A stretch of DNA of 64,000 bases. Origin: Caulobacter segnis ATCC 21756. Its GTDB lineage: Bacteria; Pseudomonadota; Alphaproteobacteria; Caulobacterales; Caulobacteraceae. The position numbers were made by a program, and so were the translations under genes. The DNA lies in contig NC_014100.1 of the NCBI RefSeq assembly GCF_000092285.1, positions 372,001 to 436,000 of the forward strand. Reading direction: 5' to 3'. Each line of letters starts with the position of its first letter. Positions within the stretch are counted from its first letter, which is position 1. Of this stretch, positions 15,674 through 24,074 are shown in pieces. Below the pieces are notes generated by a model. It worked only from the letters and a program-made list of their open reading frames with translations, was not told the origin of the DNA and made no database searches.

Positions 15674-16531
15674 ATGAGCCTCAAGGGCAAGACCCTGTTC
15701 ATCACCGGCGCCTCGCGCGGCATCGGCCTCGCCATTGCCCTGCGCGCCGCGCGCGACGGGGCCAATGTCGTGGTCGCGGCCAAGACCGCCGAGGCCCATC
15801 CCAAGCTGCCGGGCACCATCTACAGCGCCGCGGCCGAGATCGAGGCGGCGGGCGGCAAGGCCTTGCCGCTGGTCGTCGACGTCCGCGACGAGGCCAATGT
15901 CCAGGAGGCGGTCGAGAAGGCCGTCGCCACGTTCGGCGGGATCGACATCTGCGTGAACAACGCCTCGGCCATCTCGCTGACGAGCACCCTGTCGACCGAC
16001 ATGAAGCGCTACGACCTGATGCACCAGATCAATACGCGCGGCACGTTCCTGACCACGAAGACCTGCATTCCGTACCTGAAGAAATCCGAGAACCCGCACG
16101 TCCTGATGCTGTCGCCGCCGCTGGACATGTCGCCGCGCTGGTTCGGGCCGCACGTGGCCTACACCATGGCCAAGTTCGGCATGTCGATGTGCGTGCTGGG
16201 CATGGCAGAGGAGTTCAAAAGCGACGGGATCGCCTTCAACGCCCTGTGGCCGCGCACTGGCATCGCCACCGCCGCCATCCAGTTCGCCCTGGCCGGCGAG
16301 GAAGGCCTGCGCCACTGCCGCACGCCGGAGATCATGGCCGACGCGGCTTATGCGATCTTCAACAAGCCTTCGCGCGAGTTCTCGGGTCAGTTCCTGATCG
16401 ACGACACCTTCCTCTACGGCGAGGGCGTGCGCGAGTTCGATCATTACAAGGTCGACCCGACCGCCGCCCTGATGCCGGACTTCTTCGTGCCCGAGGACAG
16501 CGTCCCGCCGCCGGGCGTGAAGATCGGCTAG
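15674..16531 (+). CDS. Short-chain dehydrogenase (HSDL2/citronellol-dehydrogenase-like)
   Basis: 285 residues, start at 15674 with GGAGA upstream, 14 bp after the preceding SDR. Motifs: TGASRGIG at residue 11, NNASA near 95, the family-typical run MHQINTRGTF, a catalytic Ser in MLSPP, and YTMAK near 165. These, especially NNASAI and INTRGTF, fit the HSDL2-like SDR branch, which includes bacterial citronellol/citronellal dehydrogenases. Cofactor is probably NAD(P). The last gene of the MarR operon; its stop overlaps the convergent TfoX gene by 4 bp. Confidence 0.85.
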   Translation: MSLKGKTLFITGASRGIGLAIALRAARDGANVVVAAKTAEAHPKLPGTIYSAAAEIEAAGGKALPLVVDVRDEANVQEAVEKAVATFGGIDICVNNASAISLTSTLSTDMKRYDLMHQINTRGTFLTTKTCIPYLKKSENPHVLMLSPPLDMSPRWFGPHVAYTMAKFGMSMCVLGMAEEFKSDGIAFNALWPRTGIATAAIQFALAGEEGLRHCRTPEIMADAAYAIFNKPSREFSGQFLIDDTFLYGEGVREFDHYKVDPTAALMPDFFVPEDSVPPPGVKIG

Positions 16532-16866
16532 CGCTTCTTGGCGGCGGCCTTGCGACCGGCAACGATCAGGGACTTGCGCGCCCAGTCCAGCAAGATGTCC
16601 TGGTCGTCCAGGGCCTCGGTGGGCGCGGTCCAATAGCTCATCGGCTTGTCGGCGCCGAACGGGGCGAAGGCCTGGCAGCCGGCGGCTTCGAATTCGGGCC
16701 TCAGCGACTCGTCGGTCTTCAGGTAGAGGACGTCGTCGTCGATCAGGGCGAAGAACAGGCCGTTGGCGTAGATCCCCACGCCGCCGAACATCCGGCGGGC
16801 GGTGACCTGACCCAGCGGCGCCAGTTGCTCCAGAACGAAGTCCCGATAGTCCGAAGAGACCGCCAT
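16528..16866 (-). CDS. TfoX/Sxy N-terminal-domain protein
   Basis: 112 residues from the ATG at 16866 (MAVSSDYRDF, the normal family N-terminus). The single TfoX N-terminal domain is seen as ARRMFGGVGIYANGLFFALI and LYLKTDE. In gammaproteobacteria full-length TfoX/Sxy activates competence genes; stand-alone N-terminal domains like this one are common in alphaproteobacteria and their role is unknown. The C-terminus is basic (RKAAAKKR). Its start codon and that of the divergent GNAT gene lie on the same CATG, an unusually tight arrangement. Confidence 0.88.
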   Translation of the reverse strand: MAVSSDYRDFVLEQLAPLGQVTARRMFGGVGIYANGLFFALIDDDVLYLKTDESLRPEFEAAGCQAFAPFGADKPMSYWTAPTEALDDQDILLDWARKSLIVAGRKAAAKKR

Positions 16867-17344
16867 GCCCGTCACCGTCCGCCCCGCCAAGCCCGCCGAC
16901 GCGGCCCTGATCCATCAATTCATCCTCGATCTGGCGGACTATGAAAAGCTGCTCGACACCGTCGAGGCGAGCCAGGCCGACACCGAGGCGGCCCTGTTCG
17001 GCGCCCAGCCGCGCGCCTTCGCTGACATCGCCGAACTGGACGGCGAGCCGGTCGGCTTCGCCCTGTGGTTCTACAACTACTCGACCTTCGTCGGCCGCCA
17101 CGGGATCTATCTGGAGGACCTGTTCGTGCGGCCGGCCGCGCGGGGCGCCGGCGCGGGCAAGGCGTTGCTGGCCAACCTGGCCAAGCGCTGCGTCGACGAG
17201 GGGCTGGGGCGCCTGGAGTGGTCGGTGCTCGACTGGAACGCGCCGTCGATCGCCTTCTACGACAGCCTCGGCGCGAGCTCGATGGACGAGTGGATCATCC
17301 GCCGGATGACCGGCGAGGCGCTGCGGAAGCTGGCGGAAGCCTGA
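16865..17344 (+). CDS. GNAT-family N-acetyltransferase (spermidine acetyltransferase-like)
   Basis: 159 residues. The acetyl-CoA pyrophosphate loop is at RPAARGAGAGKALL (R-x-x-G-x-G/A pattern, near residue 95), preceded by GIYLEDLFV and followed by LEWSVLDWNAPSIAFYDSLGA. This matches the diamine N-acetyltransferase-like branch of GNAT proteins. The ATG at 16865 starts inside the CATG that also starts the TfoX gene on the other strand, so its ribosome site and promoter must lie within TfoX coding sequence or the message is leaderless. Substrate unknown. Confidence 0.88.
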   Translation: MPVTVRPAKPADAALIHQFILDLADYEKLLDTVEASQADTEAALFGAQPRAFADIAELDGEPVGFALWFYNYSTFVGRHGIYLEDLFVRPAARGAGAGKALLANLAKRCVDEGLGRLEWSVLDWNAPSIAFYDSLGASSMDEWIIRRMTGEALRKLAEA

Positions 17345-17388
17345 GCGCGTTAGGTTTAAGTGTGAGCGGTTAAACCGCCCGAACGCGC
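17345..17388. terminator. Stem-loop between convergent genes
   Basis: GCGCGTT (17345-17351) pairs with AACGCGC (17382-17388), with an inner GGTTTAA/TTAAACC pair (17353-17359 and 17370-17376). It occupies most of the gap between the GNAT stop and the MFS stop. There is no clear U-run, so this is a possible terminator or mRNA-end structure only. Confidence 0.55.
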
Positions 17389-17405
17389 GCTAGCGAACGA
17401 GACCG

Positions 17406-18665
17406 CTATTCCAGTCGATCGGCCTTGCGCAGGTCGGGGAACAGGAAGGCCCAGATCCCGGTGACGGCCATGGCGCCGACGCCGCCGAACACGGCCGCGC
17501 CGACGGGGCCGAGCAACCAGGCCGCCGCGCCGCTCTCGACCTCGCCCAACTCGTTGGAGGCGCTGATGAAGACGCCCGAGACGGCGGCGACGCGGCCGCG
17601 CATGGCGTCGGGCGTCACGATCTGCACCAGGGTCTGGCGGACATAGACCGACAGCATGTCAGCGCCGCCCAGCACGGCGAGGGCCGCCACCGACAGCCAT
17701 TCGAGCTTGGAGAGGCCAAAGATGACGGTCGACAGGCCGAACACGGCGACGCCCGCGAACATGATCTTGCCGGCGTTGCGCCGGATCGGGTTGGCCGCGA
17801 GATAGAGACCGACCAGGGTCGCGCCGATCGCCGGCGAGGCGCGCAGGAGGCCAAAGCCGCCGGGGCCGATGTGCAGCACGTCCTTGGCGAACACTGGCAA
17901 GAGGGCGGTCGCGCCGCCCAGGATCACCGCGAACAGGTCCAGCGAGATCGAACCGAACACGATCTTGTTGTTCCAGACGTAGGACAGGCCTTCCTTGATC
18001 AGCTCCATGCGCGACCCGGGCTGTTGTTCGGGCTTGGTGGACTTGCGGATCATCAGGGCCAGCAGGGCGGCGAACAGATAGAGTCCGAAGGACGCGCCGA
18101 AGGCCAGGGCCGGCGAGTGGATCAGCAGCAGGCCGCCGAGGGCGGGACCGACGATCGAGCCCGACTGCCACGACAGCGAGTTCCAGGCGATGGCGCGCGG
18201 CAGCAGCGGTCGCGGCACCAGCATCGGGCCCATGGCGCTGCTGGCGGGCGAGAGGAAGGCGCGGCTGGCGCCGAACATCACCGAGATGGCGAAGATCGGC
18301 CATAGCTGATGTGAACCCATCAAGGCCAGAACCAGAAGGACGCCGGCGCTGACGGCGTCCAAGGCCAGGGTCGCGGCGACGATCAGCTTGCGGGTCCGTC
18401 GGTCCGCCGTCTCGCCGGCGACCAGGGTCAGCAGGAACAGCGGCAGGAACTGCGCCAGGCCGATCATGCTGACCATGAACGCCGACTCGCCCACGGACTT
18501 GGTCATGCGGGCGATGGCGTAGACCTGCCAGCCCAGCGCCACCGACTGGATTTGCACCCCCAAGGTCGAGCTGAACCGCGCCACCCAGAACAGGAGGAAG
18601 TCACGCTCCCGCAACAAGGCGCGGGTAGAGGTGTCGGGGGCGGCGGCTGAGGCGGGGTCGGACAT
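17406..18665 (-). CDS. MFS transporter (EntS/MFS_3-like exporter)
   Basis: About 419 residues from the ATG at 18665; 12 further in-frame residues upstream look non-homologous. Ten to twelve hydrophobic helices are visible. The loop 2-3 motif appears as GETADRRTRKL, and RDFLLFWVARFSSTLGVQIQSVALGWQVY matches the N-terminus of EntS-like drug or siderophore exporters. It sits in the cytoplasmic membrane and probably works by proton antiport. No ribosome site is clear. The gene is divergent from the second GNAT gene, with a 240-bp spacer. Substrate cannot be told. Confidence 0.88.
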   Translation of the reverse strand: MSDPASAAAPDTSTRALLRERDFLLFWVARFSSTLGVQIQSVALGWQVYAIARMTKSVGESAFMVSMIGLAQFLPLFLLTLVAGETADRRTRKLIVAATLALDAVSAGVLLVLALMGSHQLWPIFAISVMFGASRAFLSPASSAMGPMLVPRPLLPRAIAWNSLSWQSGSIVGPALGGLLLIHSPALAFGASFGLYLFAALLALMIRKSTKPEQQPGSRMELIKEGLSYVWNNKIVFGSISLDLFAVILGGATALLPVFAKDVLHIGPGGFGLLRASPAIGATLVGLYLAANPIRRNAGKIMFAGVAVFGLSTVIFGLSKLEWLSVAALAVLGGADMLSVYVRQTLVQIVTPDAMRGRVAAVSGVFISASNELGEVESGAAAWLLGPVGAAVFGGVGAMAVTGIWAFLFPDLRKADRLE

Positions 18666-18907
18666 CGGGTCGCAACATAGGGGCAAGCTCCCGCGCCGCA
18701 ACGTTATTGACCTGAGAAACGCTTGGCCCTACAGCGCGCGCATCTTTTGGAGCCTTCGGAGCGTGGCGAAGCCTCGATCCGGACCACTAGGGAATGCTGG
18801 GCATGGGCCTGCGACGAATGCCGCGCGAACGCGCCACGATCTGAGCCTCTCCCCTCGCGCCTTCGCGTCGGGAGCCCCCGACGTTCTTCCGCATTTCCCG
18901 AAGGCCG
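18666..18907. other. Spacer between divergent MFS and GNAT genes
   Basis: About 240 bases with no convincing gene. It contains a perfect hairpin CGTCGGG-AGCC-CCCGACG at 18866-18883, which lies shortly upstream of the GNAT start, and a GC-rich central part. It should carry promoters for both neighbours, but no consensus element stands out. Confidence 0.5.
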
Positions 18908-19453
18908 ATGACCTCCGTTCCCCAGACCCTTCCCGCTTCGCCCGCCTATCCGCCCCTGGTCCTCGAGACCCCGGCGATGGAGGCGTCCGTCACCGCCCTG
19001 ATCGACCGGGTGTTCGGCCCCGGCCGTTTTGCCAAGTCCTCCGAGCGCCTGCGCGAGGGCAACGCGCTGTTGCCCGACTGTTCGTTCGTCGCCTTGCGCG
19101 ATGGCCGTCCGGTGGGCTGCTGCCGGATGTGGCCGGTGACGATCGGCGGCGAGCCGGTCGCCTTCCTGGGCCCCTTGGCGGTTGATCCGGACGAGCGCAG
19201 CGCGGGTTTGGGCCAGGCCCTGGTCGAGAGCGCTTGCGAGGCCGCCCGCGCCGCCGGCTGGCGCGCGGTGCTGCTCGTCGGCGACGGCCCCTATTTCGGC
19301 CGGATCGGCTTCACCAACGCCCATACGGCCGACGTAGCCATGCCCGGCCCCGTGGACCAGCGCCGCGTTCTGCTGCTGCCGCTGCGGCAAGGCGGCGACG
19401 AGGGGCTCTCCGGCCCCGTCGCGATCGCGCCTGGAGCCCGCGCGACGTCATGA
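18908..19453 (+). CDS. GNAT N-acetyltransferase (YhbS-like)
   Basis: 181 residues, ATG at 18908 with GAAGG four bases upstream. Motifs fit YhbS-type acetyltransferases: FLGPLAVDPDERSAGLGQALV (acetyl-CoA loop with A-G-L-G, near residue 100) and VLLVGDGPYFGRIGF. Length is typical. The substrate in this group is mostly unknown. It is followed 40 bp later by the DUF1285-NUDIX-cca run on the same strand and may be cotranscribed with it. Confidence 0.87.
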   Translation: MTSVPQTLPASPAYPPLVLETPAMEASVTALIDRVFGPGRFAKSSERLREGNALLPDCSFVALRDGRPVGCCRMWPVTIGGEPVAFLGPLAVDPDERSAGLGQALVESACEAARAAGWRAVLLVGDGPYFGRIGFTNAHTADVAMPGPVDQRRVLLLPLRQGGDEGLSGPVAIAPGARATS

Positions 19454-19492
19454 TCGCTTGAGCCGGACGGCGGGACGGCCTAACTGATCGGT

Positions 19493-20065
19493 ATGACCGA
19501 CGCGCCCGCCAAGACTGGCCTGGAAGGCGTCGCCCAGGCCGCCAAGGACGCGGGGGCCTCCGGCGAACGCGGCCTGCCGCCGGTATGGCTGTGGAATCCG
19601 CCCCACTGCGGCGAGATCGACATCCGCATCCGCAAGGACGGCGTCTGGTTCCACGAAGGAACGCCCATCGGCCGGGAGGCGCTGGTGCGCCTGTTCTCGA
19701 CGGTGCTGCGGCTCGACCCCGACGGCTACCACCTGGTCACGCCCGTCGAGAAGATGAAGATCACGGTCGAGGACGCGCCGTTCATCGCCACCCGCGTCGA
19801 CCGGGACGGCGAGGCGCTCGTCTTCCAGACCAATGTCGGCGACACGGTCGTCGCCGGACCCGACAACGCCATCCGCGTCGAGATCGACCCCGAGACCGGC
19901 GAGCCGCGCCCCTATGTGCATGTCCGTCGGGGCCTCGAAGCCCTGATCGTCCGCCCGGTCTTCTATGAGCTGGTCGAGCTGGCGACGCCGAAGGACGGCG
20001 TCTGGGGCGTGACGTCGAACGGCGCCTTCTTCCCCGTCGCGCCTCCGGGATCGGCCCCGGCATGA
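19493..20065 (+). CDS. DUF1285 family protein
   Basis: 190 residues. The segment LPPVWLWNPPHCGEIDIRI followed by DGVWFHEGTPIGREALVRLFSTVLR is characteristic of the DUF1285 family, small cytoplasmic beta-rich proteins conserved in proteobacteria with no assigned activity. The gene overlaps the NUDIX hydrolase start by ATGA, a pairing that suggests a shared process in nucleotide or coenzyme housekeeping, though this is inference only. Confidence 0.85.
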   Translation: MTDAPAKTGLEGVAQAAKDAGASGERGLPPVWLWNPPHCGEIDIRIRKDGVWFHEGTPIGREALVRLFSTVLRLDPDGYHLVTPVEKMKITVEDAPFIATRVDRDGEALVFQTNVGDTVVAGPDNAIRVEIDPETGEPRPYVHVRRGLEALIVRPVFYELVELATPKDGVWGVTSNGAFFPVAPPGSAPA

Positions 20066-20709
20066 CGCGAGACGAACGCCGCGCCTGGATCGCCAGTCGC
20101 CTCGACCCGATCGACAGCTACGACCCCAGCCTCGCCAACCCGCTGCGGTCGGACTTCGACCTCAATCCCGGCCTGAAGTTCGACAATCCCCACGCCCTGC
20201 GTCCGGCCGCGGTGCTGGTCGGGCTGATCGAGCATGAGGAGGGGCTGACCGTCCTCCTGACCCGCCGCTCGGACACCCTGCGCAGCCACACGGGCCAGAT
20301 CGCCTTCCCGGGCGGTCGCTGCGATCCGGGCGAGACGCCCTGGACCACCGCCCTGCGCGAGGCCAACGAGGAGGTGGGCCTGGATCCGGCCTGCGTGACC
20401 CTGGCCGGCCTGCTGCACGGCTACCAGACCGTGACGGGCTTCCACGTGACGCCGGTGGTCGGCTTCATCGATCCGCGCGCCCAGTTCACGCCGAGCCCCG
20501 AAGAGGTGGCGGACGTCTTCGAGACGCCGTTCGACTTCCTGATGGACCCCGCCAATCACCAGCGCCAGTATCGCGAGGCTCCCGGCGGTCGGCGGCACTT
20601 CTACGCCATGCCGTGGAACGACCGGTTCATCTGGGGCGCGACGGCGGGCATGCTGCGGTCGCTGTACGAGCGGCTCCATGACGACGCGCCCGAGGCGCTG
20701 ACGGGCTGA
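20062..20709 (+). CDS. NUDIX hydrolase, CoA pyrophosphatase type
   Basis: 215 residues. The NUDIX box runs from GGRCDPGE to REANEEVGL, and the preceding LLTRRSDTLRSHTGQIAFPGG matches the NuCoA (UPF0035) motif of coenzyme A pyrophosphatases such as NudL. These cleave CoA or its derivatives to 3',5'-ADP and phosphopantetheine. Start overlaps the DUF1285 stop (ATGA), and the CCA-transferase gene follows after 13 bp, so the three form an operon. Confidence 0.9.
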   Translation: MTRDERRAWIASRLDPIDSYDPSLANPLRSDFDLNPGLKFDNPHALRPAAVLVGLIEHEEGLTVLLTRRSDTLRSHTGQIAFPGGRCDPGETPWTTALREANEEVGLDPACVTLAGLLHGYQTVTGFHVTPVVGFIDPRAQFTPSPEEVADVFETPFDFLMDPANHQRQYREAPGGRRHFYAMPWNDRFIWGATAGMLRSLYERLHDDAPEALTG

Positions 20710-20722
20710 AGGAGAACAAGGC

Positions 20723-21973
20723 TTGAGCGGCGTATCGATCGGCGCGCCCCCCTGGATGGCGGCGTCCCAGACGCGGGCGGTGATCGCGGCCCTGGAGGCC
20801 AAGGGCGGCGTCGGCTGCGCGCGCTTCGTCGGCGGCTGCGTCCGCAACACGCTGATGGGCAAGCCCGTCGACGACATCGACATCGCCACCACCCTGACGC
20901 CGGACCAGACGATCGAGGCGATCGAGCAGGCGGGGCTGCGCGCCGTGCCCACGGGCGTCGAGCACGGCACGGTCACCGCGCTGTCGGGTGGCCGCCCCTT
21001 CGAGGTCACGACCTTGCGCCGCGACGTCGCCACCGACGGTCGCCGGGCGGTGGTGGCCTTCACGCACGATTGGGGCGAGGACGCCCAGCGCCGCGACTTC
21101 CGCTTCAACGCCCTCTACGCCGACGCCGAAGGGACGGTCTACGACCCGGTGGGCCAAGGCGTGGAGGACGCGCGCGCCGGCCGGGTGGTGTTCGTCGGCG
21201 ATCCGATGACCCGCATCCGCGAGGACTATCTGCGGATCCTGCGCTTCTTCCGCTTCCAGGCCTGGTACGGCCGGCTCGAGCCGGACGCCGAGGCGCTGGC
21301 CGCCTGCGCGGCGCTGAAGGACATGCTGCTGGGAGGCACGGCCGAGCGGATCCAGAAGGAACTGATGAAGACGCTGGCCGCCGACGATCCGCGGCCGGCC
21401 TTCCGCCTGATGGCCGCCACCGGCGTCCTGGCCGCGATCCTGCCGACGGTGGAGTCGCTGGCCCGTTTCGACGCCCTGGTCGCCATCGAGACCGAGCAAC
21501 TGTTCGAGACCGATCCCGTGCTGCGCCTGGCCGCCCTGACGCCCGACGACAACGGCGCCAAGGCTCTGGCCGAGCGCCTGCGCCTGTCCAACGCCGACCG
21601 CGACCGCATCGTCGAGGCCAAGACCCCGGGCCCGACGATCGTCTCCTGGATGAGCCCGCGCGAGGCGCGTCGGGCGATCTACGCCCTGGGCTCCAGCGCC
21701 TTCCGCGACCAGGTCAAGCTGGCCTGGGCCGGGGCCGAGCGCGCCTCGACCGCGTCGCAGTGGCGGGCGCTGCTGGCGCTCGCCGAGACCTGGACGCCCC
21801 CGACCCTGCCGCTGACCGGCGAGGAGATCATGAAGGCCGGCGTGCCCAAGGGGCCCATGGTTGGCAAGGTGCTGCGCGAGGTCGAGCTCTGGTGGATCGA
21901 CCAGGACTTCATCGAGGACAAGTTCAGCGTCATCGAACGCCTGAAGGCCGTCGCCCAGGGGATGGTCTATTGA
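20723..21973 (+). CDS. cca: CCA tRNA nucleotidyltransferase
   Basis: 416 residues from a TTG at 20723, which has AAGGAG eight bases upstream; an ATG at 20756 lacks such a site. The class II nucleotidyltransferase core is clear: RFVGGCVRN, then DDIDIATT with the two catalytic Asp, RRDV and RDFRFNALY, then RIREDYLRILRFFRF. The enzyme adds or repairs the CCA end of tRNAs, or is a closely related poly(A) polymerase. It lies in the DUF1285-NUDIX operon and its stop (TGA) overlaps the next gene's TTG start. Confidence 0.92.
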   Translation: MSGVSIGAPPWMAASQTRAVIAALEAKGGVGCARFVGGCVRNTLMGKPVDDIDIATTLTPDQTIEAIEQAGLRAVPTGVEHGTVTALSGGRPFEVTTLRRDVATDGRRAVVAFTHDWGEDAQRRDFRFNALYADAEGTVYDPVGQGVEDARAGRVVFVGDPMTRIREDYLRILRFFRFQAWYGRLEPDAEALAACAALKDMLLGGTAERIQKELMKTLAADDPRPAFRLMAATGVLAAILPTVESLARFDALVAIETEQLFETDPVLRLAALTPDDNGAKALAERLRLSNADRDRIVEAKTPGPTIVSWMSPREARRAIYALGSSAFRDQVKLAWAGAERASTASQWRALLALAETWTPPTLPLTGEEIMKAGVPKGPMVGKVLREVELWWIDQDFIEDKFSVIERLKAVAQGMVY

Positions 21974-22683
21974 ACCGCTTGAGGATCGGCCTGCTCGAGA
22001 CCGGCGAGCCGCCGGGCGACCTGCTGGAGACGTTCGGCGGCTATGGCGCGATGTTCGAGGCGCTGCTGGGACCGGCCTATGTCTATCGCGCCTACGACGT
22101 CCAGCGGGGCGAGCTGCCGGAGCGCCCCGCCGAGAACGACGCCTATGTCGTCACCGGCTCGGCGGCGGGCGTCTACGACCCGCTGCCGTGGATCGAGCCG
22201 CTGAAGGCCTTCCTGCGCCAGGCCAAGGGCGAAGCGCCGCTGGTCGGCGTGTGCTTTGGCCACCAGATCATGGCCGAGGCGTTCGGCGGGAAGGTGGTGA
22301 AGTCCGACAAGGGCTGGGGCGTAGGCCTGCATGCCTATGAGGTTTCGGGTGCCGCGCCGTGGATGGACGAGGTCACCGCCGTCGCCGTGCCGGCCTCCCA
22401 TCAGGACCAGGTGATCGAGCCGCCGCCCGGCGCCCGCGTGCTGGCCGGCAGCGCCTTCACCCCGTACGGCATCCTCTCGTACGACGACGCCAAGGCGATC
22501 TCGATGCAGTTCCACCCGGAGTTCGATCCGGCCTACGCCAAGGCCCTGATCGAGGCGCGGCGCGGGACGCGGTTCACCGACGAACAGGCCGACGCGGCGA
22601 TCGCCAGCCTCGACGCGGCGAACGATCGCGCTCGCATGGCCGAGTGGATCAATCGGTTCCTGGCTCGGGCGGTTCGCCCCTGA
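21970..22683 (+). CDS. Class I glutamine amidotransferase-like protein
   Basis: 237 residues from a TTG at 21970 that overlaps the cca stop as TTGA; AGGGGAT about seven bases upstream supports it, and a second TTG at 21979 is an alternative. The catalytic triad of the triad-type GATase fold is visible: nucleophile in GVCFGHQIMAEAFGG near residue 95 and QFHPEF near 180. It resembles the stand-alone GMP-synthase-like amidotransferases that act on glutamine or gamma-glutamyl compounds. No synthase domain is attached. Its 3' end overlaps the convergent TetR gene by 35 bp. Confidence 0.88.
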   Translation: MNRLRIGLLETGEPPGDLLETFGGYGAMFEALLGPAYVYRAYDVQRGELPERPAENDAYVVTGSAAGVYDPLPWIEPLKAFLRQAKGEAPLVGVCFGHQIMAEAFGGKVVKSDKGWGVGLHAYEVSGAAPWMDEVTAVAVPASHQDQVIEPPPGARVLAGSAFTPYGILSYDDAKAISMQFHPEFDPAYAKALIEARRGTRFTDEQADAAIASLDAANDRARMAEWINRFLARAVRP

Positions 22684-23341
22684 GGTTCGTGGTGACCGCC
22701 CCGCCGGCGGGGCCATGGCCTAGCCGTTCCAGATAGGCCGTGAACATGTCGGCCAAGCCGTCGGCGTAGGCGGTGATCTCGGCGTCCGTGCGAGGGGTCT
22801 CCGAGAAGCGCTTGCCGACCTCCTTGAGCGTCGTGGTGATCAGGTCGGCGGCCAGCGCGCGCGTGGGCTCCGTGGCCTCGGACAGCGCTTCCCGCATGAA
22901 GTCCGCCACGACCTGGGTCCCGGACACCCTCGCCACGCGCGCTTCTGGCGCGTCGCGATAGAGTGGGGCGGCGTCGTTCAGCGCCGTGCGCATCTGGGCC
23001 TCCTCGCACTCCGATCGAACGAAGGCGTGGACGACCACGCGTAGCCGCTCAAGCGGCGGACGGCCGGTGTCGGAAAGGATATTCGTCAGCAGCCCAGCCG
23101 TCTGGCGCCATTCGTCGCTCTGCAAGCGGAACAGGATCGCGGCCTTGTTTGGAAAGTACTGGTACACCGAGCCGACGCTCACCCCGGCCTTTTCGGCCAC
23201 CCGAGCGGTGGTGAACCGCGTCGCGCCCTCCTTCGCCAAAACCTGAACAGCCGCTTCCAGGATCGCCGCGACCAGGTCGGCCGAGCGAGCCTGCTTGGGC
23301 AGCTTTCGCGAAGAAATCCTGGGGCTTGGGCGATCGGACAT
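22649..23341 (-). CDS. TetR-family transcriptional regulator
   Basis: 230 residues. The N-terminal HTH is FTTARVAEKAGVSVGSVYQYFPNKAAIL, residues about 43-70; the ligand-binding domain is variable. The C-terminal 25 residues (after the last helix) overlap the end of the amidotransferase gene and look disordered. It is divergent from an O-methyltransferase gene with an 84-bp spacer that contains an inverted repeat, so it is likely to repress that gene and itself. Confidence 0.9.
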   Translation of the reverse strand: MSDRPSPRISSRKLPKQARSADLVAAILEAAVQVLAKEGATRFTTARVAEKAGVSVGSVYQYFPNKAAILFRLQSDEWRQTAGLLTNILSDTGRPPLERLRVVVHAFVRSECEEAQMRTALNDAAPLYRDAPEARVARVSGTQVVADFMREALSEATEPTRALAADLITTTLKEVGKRFSETPRTDAEITAYADGLADMFTAYLERLGHGPAGGAVTTNLRGEPPEPGTD

Positions 23342-23353
23342 CGGGCTTCCGGC

Positions 23354-23388
23354 AATGCGAATAGGAAACCTGACGAATTAGTCGCATT
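23354..23388. promoter_or_regulatory. Candidate TetR operator in the divergent spacer
   Basis: AATGCGA (23354-23360) and TCGCATT (23382-23388) are a perfect 7-bp inverted repeat separated by 21 bases; a second, shorter palindrome GAC-GAATTA-GTC lies within it. It is the only dyad of note in the spacer between the TetR gene start (23341) and the methyltransferase start (23426). Confidence 0.5.
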
Positions 23389-23425
23389 TCTGGGTCGGGC
23401 GCAACGACGCGCCTTGGAGACCCTG

Positions 23426-24070
23426 ATGAACACCCTGACCAAGATGGCGCCGATGCTGGAGCGCCTGTTCACACTGAGCGACGCGGCCCGGCCGGTCTTT
23501 TCCGACGTTCCCGGGAGCGAGCGCGAGCGGCTGATGCGAAGCAAAACCGAATATCTCGAGCTCTACGGCGCCCTGAAGGAATTTCCCCTGGCCGTCTCGC
23601 GCGAGGCCGGCGCTCTGCTCTACATGCTGTCCCGCGCGATCGGCGCCCAAACGATCGTCGAGTTCGGGACCTCGTTCGGAGTCTCGACCCTGCACCTCGC
23701 GGCGGCTGTACGCGACAACGGCGGCGGCCGCGTGATCACCACCGAGTTCGAGCCCTCGAAGGCTGAGCGCGCGCTGGAGCACTTCGTGGCTGGCGGCGTG
23801 ACCGACCTGATCGAAATTCGCCTGGGCGACGCGATGCAGACCCTGGCCTCGGACCTGCCCGAGACCATCGACCTTGTTCTGCTGGACGGCGCCAAGGCGC
23901 TCTATCCGGAGATCCTGGCGATGCTGGAAAGCCGCCTGCGTCCTGGGGCGCTGATCATCGCCGACAACGCTGACTACGCGCCGGACTATCTCGCTCGCGT
24001 CCGCTCGGCCGAGGCCGGCTACCTGTCGGTCCCGTTTGGCGACGACGTCGAACTGTCGATGAAGCTGTAG
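23426..24070 (+). CDS. SAM-dependent O-methyltransferase
   Basis: 214 residues from the ATG at 23426 (a frame extension to 23414 is possible). Motif I is IVEFGTSFGVSTLHLAAA, followed by VITTEFEPSKAERA and LVLLDGAKALYPEIL, matching the catechol/caffeoyl-CoA O-methyltransferase-like family that uses a Rossmann fold and a metal. It is paired with a divergent TetR regulator, suggesting induction by a small molecule, perhaps a phenolic that it methylates. Substrate unknown. Confidence 0.85.
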   Translation: MNTLTKMAPMLERLFTLSDAARPVFSDVPGSERERLMRSKTEYLELYGALKEFPLAVSREAGALLYMLSRAIGAQTIVEFGTSFGVSTLHLAAAVRDNGGGRVITTEFEPSKAERALEHFVAGGVTDLIEIRLGDAMQTLASDLPETIDLVLLDGAKALYPEILAMLESRLRPGALIIADNADYAPDYLARVRSAEAGYLSVPFGDDVELSMKL

Positions 24071-24074
24071 AGCC

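Noticed and set aside
17356..17373. Two TTAA blocks reminiscent of a CtrA binding site
   Set aside because: The spacing is 10 bases rather than 7, and they belong to the arms of the stem-loop between convergent genes.
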